Source of the DNA: Deltaproteobacteria bacterium
GTDB taxonomy: Bacteria > Myxococcota > Myxococcia > Myxococcales > Myxococcaceae
Assembly (NCBI GenBank): GCA_016875515.1
Contig: VGRA01000080.1
Span: 1-8,546, forward strand
Reading direction: 5' to 3'
Length of the DNA stretch: 8,546 bases
Positions 1 to 6,330 of the stretch are shown here, piece after piece. Every line of letters begins with the position of its first letter. Positions within the stretch are counted from its first letter, which is position 1. The translations under genes and the position numbers were made by a program. Below the pieces are notes generated by a model. It did not search any database, was not told the origin of the DNA, and saw nothing but the letters and a program-made list of their open reading frames with translations.

Positions 1-491
1 AGCCCATTGGAAGGCCGGAGCCGCTCATCGGCCGGCTGGAGGAGTCACAGGTGAACGCGCTCGTCCCCACCACGCAGGCCGAGGCTGCCCGCGTGCCCGT
101 CCCGGAGAAGAAGCAGGAGGAGAAGAAGGCCGCCCCTGCCGCGAAGGTGCCCACGGAGCCCGCTGCGGAGATCGACTACGCGGACTTCGCGAAGGTGGCG
201 CTCAAGGTGGGCAAGGTGCTGGCTGCCGAGCCGGTGCCCAAGGCGGACAAGCTGCTCAAGCTGACCGTGGACGTGGGGGAGGGCACGCCGCGCACCATTG
301 CCGCCGGCATTGCGCTGAGCTACCGGCTGGAGCAGCTGGTGGGGCGCAACGTGGTGGTGGTGGCCAACCTGAAGCCGCGCGCGCTGCGCGGCATCGAGAG
401 CCGCGGGATGCTGCTCGCCGCCGGGGCAGACGAGAAGTGCCTGTCGCTGGTGGACCCCGGGCCGCTCCCGCCCGGCAGCGAGGTGAAGTAG
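1..491 (+). CDS. metG: Methionyl-tRNA synthetase, C-terminal part (5' end outside window)
   Basis: MetG charges tRNA-Met with methionine in the cytoplasm. Only the last 162 residues are here. The frame is open from base 3 with no stop, and its first codons read PEPLIGRLEESQVNAL, which matches the usual MetG segment just after the anticodon-binding helices (PEPLFPRI-type). A Lys/Glu/Ala/Pro-rich linker at about 99-170 leads to the C-terminal tRNA-binding OB-fold domain at 171-488. That domain carries family hallmarks: IDYADFAKVALKVGKV, KADKLLKLTVDVG, VVVVANLKPRALRGIESRGM and a LLAAG segment, close to the E. coli MetG C-terminus (SDKLLRLTLDLG, VANLAPRKMRFGISEGM). A GTG at 51 could be mistaken for the start of a free-standing tRNA-binding protein, but the homologous residues upstream argue against that. 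Stop TAG at 489-491. The downstream HEAT gene starts 3 nt later, so the two are probably cotranscribed. The catalytic core (HIGH, KMSKS) lies outside the window and was not seen. Confidence 0.93.
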   Translation, partial: PIGRPEPLIGRLEESQVNALVPTTQAEAARVPVPEKKQEEKKAAPAAKVPTEPAAEIDYADFAKVALKVGKVLAAEPVPKADKLLKLTVDVGEGTPRTIAAGIALSYRLEQLVGRNVVVVANLKPRALRGIESRGMLLAAGADEKCLSLVDPGPLPPGSEVK

Positions 492-494
492 CCC

Positions 495-1460
495 ATGGCC
501 GAGCGCGCCGCCCTGGAGTCTGCCCTGCGCGGGCTGGGCAGCCAGTCCGCAGAGGAGCGGGCGAGCGCGGTGCGCGCCCTGCTGCCGTTCGGCGGCAGCG
601 AGCCGCACCGCGAGGAACTCCGCGGTGTGCTGCCCGGGGTGCTCGGGGACGGCGCTCCCCGGGTCCGCCGGCTCGGAATGGTGCTGGCCTCCGGGGTGCT
701 TGGTACGGAGGAGCTCCTGCCGCTGGCCACCCGCTTCGTCCAGGACCCGGACGGAGGGGTGCGGCTGGAGGCCGTGGGGGTGCTGGGCGAACTGGGCCTG
801 CCCGAGGTGCGCGGGGCGCTCGCCGCGGCGCTCGAGGACGACGACGCGGAGGTGCGCTTCGAGGCGGCATGCGGCATGGCGGGGCTGCGCCATCCCGCCG
901 GGCTGGAGGTGCTGGTGGAGGCGCTGGACGTGGCCGCGTGGCGGTTCCGCGCGCTGGGGTGCCTCGGCCTGCTCGGGGACGCACGCGCGCTGCCCGCGGT
1001 CCAGGTGCTCGCCCGCAAGTTCTTCCTCGCCGCCTTCGACCGGACGCAGGCCATGGGCGTGGCGCTGAAGCTGGGGGACGGCGCGGCGGCGCGCCACCTG
1101 TTCGAGCGCTCGCGCAAGCGGTGGGGACCGGACCGTGCCTACGCGCTGGAGCTGCTCGGGGAACTCAAGCCGGACGGTGCCTACGCGCGGCTCGTGGAGG
1201 TCCTCTCCGACACGAAGGACAAGTGCAGGGGGGCGGCGGCGCGGGCGCTGGGACGCCATGGCGGGGACGGGGTGGGGGAGCGGCTGCTCGCGCTGTTCCG
1301 GGACGGCGCGCTCCCCGAGTCGCTGCGGCTGGACGCGGCCGAGGGGCTGGTCCTCCTGGGGGATCCGCGTTGGCGGGAGCAACTCTCCGGGGCGGTGGAC
1401 GCGCTGCCGGGAGCCGAGGCGCAGCAGGAGCTCAAGGCCCTGTTGGAGGAGGCGGCGTGA
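495..1460 (+). CDS. HEAT-repeat protein
   Basis: This 321-aa protein is built almost wholly of repeated helix pairs of the HEAT/PBS-lyase type, which usually form a curved scaffold for protein-protein contact. Clear second-helix signatures recur: VRLEAVGVLGELG (89-101), VRFEAACGMAGL (120-131), FRALGCLGLLGDARALP (151-167), CRGAAARALGRHG (244-256) and LRLDAAEGLVLLGDP (278-291); weaker copies lie around 20-32 and 215-225. No signal peptide, membrane segment or catalytic motif is visible, so it is probably cytoplasmic. The start is ATG 495, with GAGGTG at 480-485 nine bases upstream, inside the end of metG. Its TGA (1458-1460) shares its A with the ATG of tatD, so translation of the two is probably coupled. 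The client protein is unknown; the neighbours suggest, but do not show, a link to tRNA or nucleic-acid metabolism. An alternative reading is a phycobilisome-lyase-like family name from database matching, which would not imply lyase activity here. Confidence 0.9.
   Translation: MAERAALESALRGLGSQSAEERASAVRALLPFGGSEPHREELRGVLPGVLGDGAPRVRRLGMVLASGVLGTEELLPLATRFVQDPDGGVRLEAVGVLGELGLPEVRGALAAALEDDDAEVRFEAACGMAGLRHPAGLEVLVEALDVAAWRFRALGCLGLLGDARALPAVQVLARKFFLAAFDRTQAMGVALKLGDGAAARHLFERSRKRWGPDRAYALELLGELKPDGAYARLVEVLSDTKDKCRGAAARALGRHGGDGVGERLLALFRDGALPESLRLDAAEGLVLLGDPRWREQLSGAVDALPGAEAQQELKALLEEAA
1445..1452 (+). promoter_or_regulatory. Ribosome binding site of tatD
   Basis: GGAGGAGG lies inside the last codons of the HEAT gene, seven bases before ATG 1460. 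It decides the tatD start against the long upstream open frame. Confidence 0.85.
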
Positions 1461-2233
1461 TGAAGGTGGTGGACACGCACTGTCACCTGGAGCGCCGGGA
1501 AGGGGTGGACGTGGAGGCCATCCTGGACCGGGCACGGGCCGCGGGGCTGGTGCACGCGGTCGTCATTGGCCAATTCCAGGAGCCGGGGGACTTCGGCCAT
1601 GCGCTGGAGGTTGCCGCGGCGCACCCGGACTTCCTCACGCCCACCGTGGGCATCCACCCGCACGAGGCGGCCCGCGCCTCCGGGGCGGACGTGGCGCAGC
1701 TGCGCGCGCTGTGCGCCCGCCCGGAGGTGGCCGCGGTGGGCGAGGCGGGGCTGGACTACTACTACGACCATTCCCCGCGGGATGTGCAGCAGCGGGTGTT
1801 CGCCCTGCAGTGCGAGCTGGCACGCGCGCTGGACAAGCCGCTGGTGGTGCACGTGCGGGACGCGCACGGGGACTGCCTGGGCATCCTGCGCGAGACGGGG
1901 GTGCGCCACGGCGTCATCCACTGCTTCACCGGGGACACGGCGGCCGCCCGCGGCTACCTGGACCTGGGCTTCCACCTCTCGCTGTCCGGCGTGGTGACGT
2001 ACAAGAAGACGGAGCCGCTGCAGGACGCCGTCCGCTACGCGCCACTGGACCGGCTGATGGTGGAGACGGACAGCCCGTACCTTGCGCCGGTGCCCCACCG
2101 CGGGAAGAAGAACGAGCCCGCCTTCGTCGTGGAGACGCTGAAGAAGGTGGCAGAGCTGAAGGGCGTGGAGGTGACAACGGCGGGCGAGCAGACCACCCGC
2201 ACCGCCGCCGCCTTCTTCCGCTTCACCGCGTGA
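1460..2233 (+). CDS. tatD: TatD-family metal-dependent hydrolase (DNase-type)
   Basis: This is a 257-aa TIM-barrel amidohydrolase, the normal length for TatD enzymes. Family members are metal-dependent phosphodiesterases; E. coli TatD is a 3'-5' exonuclease on DNA and RNA, and related proteins act as D-aminoacyl-tRNA deacylases. All usual metal-site elements are visible: DTHCHL with His7 and His9, GIHPH (64-68), Glu95 in VGEAGLDYYYD, His131 in LVVHVRDA, His154 in VIHCFTGD and Asp204 in ETDSPYLAPVPHRGKKNEP. It should therefore be active and bind two metals. The start is ATG 1460, seven bases after a strong GGAGGAGG (1445-1452). An in-frame GTG at 1457 is possible but less likely. The same frame stays open upstream to 437, but that part is a shadow of the HEAT gene and does not resemble a domain. 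It is the last gene of the metG run; the next gene converges on it after 24 nt. TatD paralogues (YcfH, YjjV) cannot be separated by reading alone. Confidence 0.95.
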   Translation: MKVVDTHCHLERREGVDVEAILDRARAAGLVHAVVIGQFQEPGDFGHALEVAAAHPDFLTPTVGIHPHEAARASGADVAQLRALCARPEVAAVGEAGLDYYYDHSPRDVQQRVFALQCELARALDKPLVVHVRDAHGDCLGILRETGVRHGVIHCFTGDTAAARGYLDLGFHLSLSGVVTYKKTEPLQDAVRYAPLDRLMVETDSPYLAPVPHRGKKNEPAFVVETLKKVAELKGVEVTTAGEQTTRTAAAFFRFTA

Positions 2234-2257
2234 GCTGCCCGCGCGGCATGGCCGGCT

Positions 2258-3592
2258 TCAGCCCTCCTTCGGGCCACCGTCCTGCGTGCCCGTAAGCGCT
2301 GCGAAGGGCTTGAAGCTGAACTTCGTGGACTCCTCCGCCTTCGGCGCGGGGGCGGGCGGGGCCTTGCGCGGCTCGTGCTTGCGCTCCCGGTGCGGCTGTT
2401 CCCGGCGCGGCTCCTTCGCGTGCTCCCGGTGCTGCTCCTTATGGCCGTCCTTCTGGCCCTTGTGGCGCGGGGGCACCGGGGCGCGGCCGCGGGTGGTGGG
2501 CACGGGCCCCTTCCAGAGGTGGCGGTCGTACAGGCGGGCGTTCTCCGTCCAGCGCTCGTTCTGGTCCTTCTGCATGATCTCCAGCCAGCTCGCCACGCGG
2601 CTGTCGATGCTGTCCAACATGTGCACCAGCATGGCCTCCAGCGTCATGGGGAGCTTGGGCGAGCCCCACTCCAGCTGGCCGTGGTGCGAGATGACGATGT
2701 GGGTGAGGTGCTGCTCGAGCAGGGCCGGGAAGGCCTCCAGCCGGGAGGCCTTCTCCCGGATGGCCTGCGCGGTCATGGTGATGTGGCCCACCAGCCGCCC
2801 CTCGTCCGTGTACTCGAACCCCCTTTCGGAGGAGATCTCCTTCACCTTCAGGATGTCGTGCAGCAGCGCGCCGGCCACGAGCAGATCGCGGTCCGCCTGC
2901 GGGTAGTGGTCTGCGATGCGGTGGGCAAGCCGCATCACAGAGTGGAGGTGCTCGGCCAGCCCCCCGCGGTAGGCGTGGTGGATGCCCTTGGCCGCCGGGG
3001 CCACCTTGAGCGGCTCGCCGATGGAGGGATCATCCAGGAAGGCGAACAGCAGGGCGCGGACGTGCGGATCGTGCACGCGGCCGGCGATCTCCCGGATGTG
3101 CTGTACGTGCTGGGCGCCCTGGCCGCCGCCCCGGGCAGGCTGTTCGGCCCGCTCCCTGTCCGCCTTCTCGGCGCGCTCGGGCGCGGGGGCCTCGGCGGCT
3201 TCCGCGGCAGCTTCCGCGGTGGGCGCGGCCGGGGTGAACTCGGCGGGATCCAGCGGGGTGGGATCCAGCTTCTCCAGCCGGTCAATCACCACCTGCAGCT
3301 TCTTCTGCCAGGTGATGGTGTGGCCCTGCACCAGCAGGAAGTCCCCTTCCGCGAACGCGGCCGCCGCCGCCTCCACGTTCTCGAAGATGCGTGCGTCCAC
3401 CTCGCCGGTGCGGTCCTGCAGCGTGAGCGAGAGGAAGCCCTTGCCGCTGCGCCCGGTGTGCTTCGCCTTTGTGCCCACGCGGAAGACGGTGTGGACCGCC
3501 TCCTTCTCCTTGAGCGCCTGGACGTAGACCTTCCGGATCTGCTCGTCCGAGGCAGGGCCGTTTGAATCAGGGGTGGGGGTGGCGCCGTCCAT
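2258..3592 (-). CDS. YhaM-like 3'-5' exoribonuclease: OB-fold plus HD domain
   Basis: The 444-aa protein joins an N-terminal OB-fold nucleic-acid-binding domain (about 25-108; FLSLTLQDRTGEVDARIFE, GDFLLVQG) to an HD-type phosphohydrolase domain (about 195-345). This is the architecture of YhaM/CBF1, Mn-dependent 3'-5' exoribonucleases of Bacillus and Staphylococcus. HD-site residues are intact: HHAYRGGLAEHLHSV (205-219, His215), LLHDILK (His245-Asp246), GHI (His270), SHHGQLEWGSPKLP (His303-His304) and Asp327/Asp330. It is about 130 residues longer than Bacillus YhaM (roughly 314 aa). The extra length is an Ala/Glu/Pro linker (113-160) and a Lys/Arg/His/Glu-rich tail (361-444). I chose ATG 3592 because GAGGAG (3599-3604 on this strand) sits six bases upstream. 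A GTG at 3619 would add nine residues but has no well-placed ribosome site. It converges with tatD and diverges from the START-domain gene. The substrate (RNA versus DNA) is inferred from family. Confidence 0.9.
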   Translation of the reverse strand: MDGATPTPDSNGPASDEQIRKVYVQALKEKEAVHTVFRVGTKAKHTGRSGKGFLSLTLQDRTGEVDARIFENVEAAAAAFAEGDFLLVQGHTITWQKKLQVVIDRLEKLDPTPLDPAEFTPAAPTAEAAAEAAEAPAPERAEKADRERAEQPARGGGQGAQHVQHIREIAGRVHDPHVRALLFAFLDDPSIGEPLKVAPAAKGIHHAYRGGLAEHLHSVMRLAHRIADHYPQADRDLLVAGALLHDILKVKEISSERGFEYTDEGRLVGHITMTAQAIREKASRLEAFPALLEQHLTHIVISHHGQLEWGSPKLPMTLEAMLVHMLDSIDSRVASWLEIMQKDQNERWTENARLYDRHLWKGPVPTTRGRAPVPPRHKGQKDGHKEQHREHAKEPRREQPHRERKHEPRKAPPAPAPKAEESTKFSFKPFAALTGTQDGGPKEG

Positions 3593-3598
3593 GGTGTG

Positions 3599-3604
3599 CT
3601 CCTC
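3599..3604 (-). promoter_or_regulatory. Ribosome binding site of the YhaM-like gene
   Basis: GAGGAG on the minus strand lies six bases before ATG 3592. It favours that start over GTG 3619, whose coding stretch would contain this site. Confidence 0.8.
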
Positions 3605-3617
3605 GAGGATGCGGGGC

Positions 3618-3644
3618 ACCCTAACCCCACGGCCGCCCCGGCAA
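3618..3644 (-). promoter_or_regulatory. Possible sigma-70-type promoter for the YhaM-like gene
   Basis: On the minus strand, TTGCCG (3644-3639) and TAGGGT (3623-3618) are separated by 15 nt. They resemble -35 and -10 boxes of a housekeeping promoter and would give a leader of about 20 nt before ATG 3592. The spacing is short and the -10 match is partial, so this is a weak prediction. Confidence 0.25.
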
Positions 3645-3687
3645 AAGGGCGGACACGCCCGCCCCCGCTGCGGGTAGGATGGAGGAC

Positions 3688-4302
3688 ATGTTTACCGCGC
3701 ACGCAGTGGCACTCCTGGTGTTGACCGCAGACCCCGGCGGGACCGGCTGGGAGAAGGACGCCGAGAGCGACGGCGTCACCATCTTCGCCCGCAAGCAAAA
3801 GGGGGCGGAGGTCCGGGAGATGAAGGCCGAGGGGCTCATCAACGCCCCGCCCATGGCCGTGTGGAAGGCCATCCGGGACTACGACAACTACAAGAAGACC
3901 ATGCCGTACACGGCCGAGTCCCGGGTCATCTCCCAGGACGCCGGCGGCAAGACGACGCTTTTCTACAGCGTGGTGAACGCCCCGCTGGTGGACAAGCGGG
4001 ACTACTTCATCAAGCTCCTGGACCAGTCGGACTGGAAGGACGGCAAGGGCTACCTCAAGGTGACCTGGAGCGCCGTGCAGGATCCGGGCACCCCGGAGCG
4101 GGAGGGCTTCGTGCGCGTGCGGATCAACGACGGCATGTGGCTCCTCGAGCCGCGCGGGGACGGCGGCCAGACCTTCGCCACCTACTGGGTCTACACCAAC
4201 CCCGGCGGCAGCATCCCCAACTGGATCGCCGACCGCGCAAACGGCACCGCCGTGCCGGACGTGTTCAAGGCCATCCGCAAGGTGACCGCGGGCAAGAAGT
4301 AG
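3688..4302 (+). CDS. START/SRPBCC-domain protein with likely signal peptide
   Basis: From ATG 3688 this is a 204-aa protein that is almost entirely one START-type (SRPBCC) fold, a hydrophobic-cavity domain that binds lipids or other nonpolar ligands. Matching features are GWEKDAESDGVTIFARK at the start of the domain, then LINAPPMAVWKAIRDYDNYKK, LFYSVVNAPLVDKRDYF, and the C-terminal block YWVYTNPGGSIPNWIADRAN with a final amphipathic helix (PDVFKAIRKV), as in START proteins. The first 14 residues (MFTAHAVALLVLTA) look like a short signal sequence with cleavage near TADPGG, although no basic residue precedes the hydrophobic stretch. An ATG at 3679 adds Met-Glu-Asp; I prefer 3688 because AGGA at 3676-3679 is 8 nt upstream, while 3679 has an AGG directly abutting it. 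It diverges from the YhaM-like gene and converges on the GYF_2-like gene with 19 nt between. Ligand and role are unknown; periplasmic lipid binding is an inference. Confidence 0.87.
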   Translation: MFTAHAVALLVLTADPGGTGWEKDAESDGVTIFARKQKGAEVREMKAEGLINAPPMAVWKAIRDYDNYKKTMPYTAESRVISQDAGGKTTLFYSVVNAPLVDKRDYFIKLLDQSDWKDGKGYLKVTWSAVQDPGTPEREGFVRVRINDGMWLLEPRGDGGQTFATYWVYTNPGGSIPNWIADRANGTAVPDVFKAIRKVTAGKK

Positions 4303-4321
4303 GCAGCCGCTGCCGGCCGGG

Positions 4322-4714
4322 TCAGCCGCCCCCGGGGCGCGAGCGCTTGAAGGCGTTCATGGTCACGCGCGTGAGCAGCGCCCCCACGCCCATGCCCAGC
4401 AGCAGCCCGGAGACCCAGTAGCCCGGGTTCTGCTGCTGTACGCCCCGCTGGATCATCCACAGGGACAGCGAGCCCAGCGAGATCCCAAGCATCATCCAGC
4501 CCAGCTGCGAGCCCCCCCACGCCTGGTCCGGGGACCGCCTCGCCGCGCGCAGCACCGGGAGCGCCCCCGCCTTCCGCCACGCGGTGCCGCCGTCCTCGCG
4601 CACCTCGTCCTCGGCGTCCACCAGGCCGTGCAGCCACGCCTGCTCCAGCTCCCGCATGCTGGAGAAGACCAGTTCCTTGTCCGGCTGGCCCGGCATCCGC
4701 ACGAAGTACTTCAC
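4322..4714 (-). CDS. GYF_2-like N-domain, two-helix membrane protein
   Basis: This is a 130-aa protein. Residues 1-57 resemble the GYF_2/DUF4339-type module (pattern ELEQAWLHGLVDAEDEVREDGGTAWRKAGALPVL, compared with the family's ELxxLxxxGxLxxDxxVWxEGMxxWxxAxxxPEL). In that module the domain typically faces the cytoplasm and probably mediates protein contacts. Two hydrophobic helices follow at about 71-89 and 99-116, and a basic end (NAFKRSRPGGG) suggests both termini are cytoplasmic. The start is GTG 4714, eight bases after GGAGGGG (4729-4723). GTGA overlaps the TGA stop of the upstream FAD-dehydrogenase gene by 4 nt, so translation is very likely coupled. That arrangement suggests a membrane partner for the FAD protein, but this is inference. 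The GYF_2 assignment rests on a short pattern only. Confidence 0.82.
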   Translation of the reverse strand: MKYFVRMPGQPDKELVFSSMRELEQAWLHGLVDAEDEVREDGGTAWRKAGALPVLRAARRSPDQAWGGSQLGWMMLGISLGSLSLWMIQRGVQQQNPGYWVSGLLLGMGVGALLTRVTMNAFKRSRPGGG

Positions 4715-6330
4715 GCGCGGATCCCCTCCGACACGCCGCCCAGTTCCACCGCCACCTGGTCCGCGATCCGCAGCCCGTCAATGGCGGAGGAGACGATGCC
4801 GCCGGCGTACCCGCAGCCCTCGCCCGCCGGGTAGAGGCCGCGCAGGGACACGGACTGGAGATCCTCCCCGCGCGGGATGCGCACCGGGGCGCTCGTGCGG
4901 CTCTCGATGCCGATGAGCATCCCGTCTTCCGAGGTGAAGCCCTTCATCTTCCGGTCGAACAGCCGCAGCGCCTGCTTCAGGGACGCGGTCAGCGCGGCGG
5001 GGAACAGCCGGTTGAGATCCGCGTGGGCCAGGCCGGGGCGGTAGCTGGTCCCGCCCGGCTTCTTCACCAGCTTGCCGGCCAGGTAGTCCGGGATGGACTG
5101 CGCCGGGGCGATGTACTTCCCGCCGCCCAGCTCGTAGGCCTTCTGCTCCCAGTGCCGCTGGAATTGCAGCCCCGCGAGCGGGCCGTGGAACCCCTCCCGG
5201 GCGAAGTCCGCCACGCTGACGGACACCACCACGCCGGCGTTGGCGTAGCGCGCGTTGCGGCGGCTGTTGCTCATCCCGTTGGTGCACTGCAGCCCCTCCT
5301 CCGTGGGCGTGGGCACCACGATCCCGCCGGGGCACATGCAGAACGAGTAGACGCCGCGGACCTCCCCGGACACCTCCAGGTTCTCAGCCAGCTTGTAGTC
5401 CGCGGGGGGCAGCAGCGGGCTGTCGCACGCCTTGCCGTATTGAATGGAATTGATGAGCGCCTGCGGGTGCTCCGCCCGGAAGCCCAGCGCGAACGGCTTG
5501 GCCTCGATGGCCACGTACCCGTCCACCGCGAAGCGCTCGAACAGTTCGCGCGCGGAGTTGCCCGGGGCCAGGATGACGCGGTCAGAGGCGATCTCCGTCC
5601 CGTCCGCCAGCCGCACGCCGGCCACGCGCCCGTCCCGGTACAGCAGGTCCTCCACCTTGGCCCCGAAGCGGACCTCCACGCCGTGCGCGACCAGGTGGTT
5701 GCGGATGTTGGCCACCGCGCCGGGCAGCAGGTCGCTCCCGATGTGGGGCTTGCCCTGGACGAGAATGTTCTTGGGGGCGCCGTACGCGGCGAAGGTTTCA
5801 ATCACCTTTCGCACGTGCGGGTGGTTGATGCGCGTGGACAGCTTGCCGTCCGTGTAGGCCCCGGCCCCGCCCTCGCCGAAGCTCATGTTGCTCTCCGGAT
5901 CATGCGTGCCGTCCCGCATGGTCTTCGCCACGTCCTTGCGGCGCTCCACCACCTCCTTGCCGCGCTCGAGCAGCAGGGACGTCACCCCGCGCTCCAGCAA
6001 CCCCAGCGCCGCGAACAGCCCCGCCGGCCCGGTGCCGACGATGATGGGGCGCAGCGCGGGGGGCTTCACCGGCTCGGGCGGAGGCAGCGGCGGCGCCACC
6101 TCCGAGACGTCCGGCGGAAGTCGCCTCGGCACCCGGCCCGGCGCGAAGTCAACCTCCAGCGTGTAGATGAAGCGCGGGCTGCCCTTCTTGCGGGCGTCCA
6201 GAACGTTGCGGACCACGCGGACGGACGAGAGGTCGCCCGCCGGGATGCCCAGCTTCTCCGCCGCCTTGACCCCCAGCAGTTCCTGGGGCTCGTCCAGCCA
6301 CAACCCGATGTTGTTCACCCGCCACGCCAT
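4711..6330 (-). CDS. FAD-dependent dehydrogenase, COG2509-type
   Basis: The 539-aa flavoprotein has an N-terminal small alpha/beta domain (1-75, MAWRVNNIGLWLDEPQELLG) followed by a Rossmann FAD-binding domain. Key motifs are IIVGTGPAGLFAALGLLERG (97-115), the hallmark SFGEGGAGAYTDGKL (150-164), SFCMCPGG (329-336), GMSNSRRNARYANAGVVVSV (352-371), GIESRTSAPVRIPR (474-487) and the C-terminal FAD contact YPAGEGCGYAGGIVSSAIDG (500-519). These identify the family called uncharacterised FAD-dependent dehydrogenases; the physiological substrate is not established. No signal peptide or membrane helix is visible, so it is soluble. The start is ATG 6330, because family similarity begins there. The frame stays open to about 6432, but the extra residues look like noise. 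Near this start only AGGG (2 nt upstream) is seen, while a perfect AAGGAGG lies 21 nt upstream. It is the first gene of a two-gene operon with the GYF_2-like gene. Confidence 0.92.
   Translation of the reverse strand: MAWRVNNIGLWLDEPQELLGVKAAEKLGIPAGDLSSVRVVRNVLDARKKGSPRFIYTLEVDFAPGRVPRRLPPDVSEVAPPLPPPEPVKPPALRPIIVGTGPAGLFAALGLLERGVTSLLLERGKEVVERRKDVAKTMRDGTHDPESNMSFGEGGAGAYTDGKLSTRINHPHVRKVIETFAAYGAPKNILVQGKPHIGSDLLPGAVANIRNHLVAHGVEVRFGAKVEDLLYRDGRVAGVRLADGTEIASDRVILAPGNSARELFERFAVDGYVAIEAKPFALGFRAEHPQALINSIQYGKACDSPLLPPADYKLAENLEVSGEVRGVYSFCMCPGGIVVPTPTEEGLQCTNGMSNSRRNARYANAGVVVSVSVADFAREGFHGPLAGLQFQRHWEQKAYELGGGKYIAPAQSIPDYLAGKLVKKPGGTSYRPGLAHADLNRLFPAALTASLKQALRLFDRKMKGFTSEDGMLIGIESRTSAPVRIPRGEDLQSVSLRGLYPAGEGCGYAGGIVSSAIDGLRIADQVAVELGGVSEGIRA
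4723..4729 (-). promoter_or_regulatory. Ribosome binding site of the GYF_2-like gene
   Basis: GGAGGGG on the minus strand lies eight bases before GTG 4714, within the last codons of the FAD-dehydrogenase gene. It supports the GTG start and the 4-nt GTGA overlap. Confidence 0.8.

Noticed and set aside
51..491. A separate tRNA-binding protein starting at GTG 51.
   Set aside because: The frame continues upstream with MetG-like residues (PEPLIGRLEESQ), so this is the end of a full-length MetG.
437..1459. The tatD frame remains open far upstream, giving a possible 598-aa protein.
   Set aside because: Translation before 1460 is Gly/Arg/Ala noise in a different frame from the HEAT gene; GGAGGAGG and ATG 1460 fit the TatD N-terminus exactly.
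45..1535. A 496-codon open frame on the minus strand opposite metG, the HEAT gene and the start of tatD.
   Set aside because: In very G+C-rich genes, opposite-strand frames stay open by codon bias. The product is Arg/His/Gln/Leu-rich without domains, and the plus-strand genes are unmistakable.
2375..3565. A 396-codon plus-strand frame opposite the YhaM-like gene.
   Set aside because: No recognisable domain; it mirrors the OB/HD coding strand, which has all family motifs.
4302..4314. A GGCAG/CTGCC mini-hairpin at the convergent 3' ends of the START and GYF_2-like genes.
   Set aside because: Only five pairs with a three-base loop and no T-run; too weak to call a terminator in sequence of this composition.
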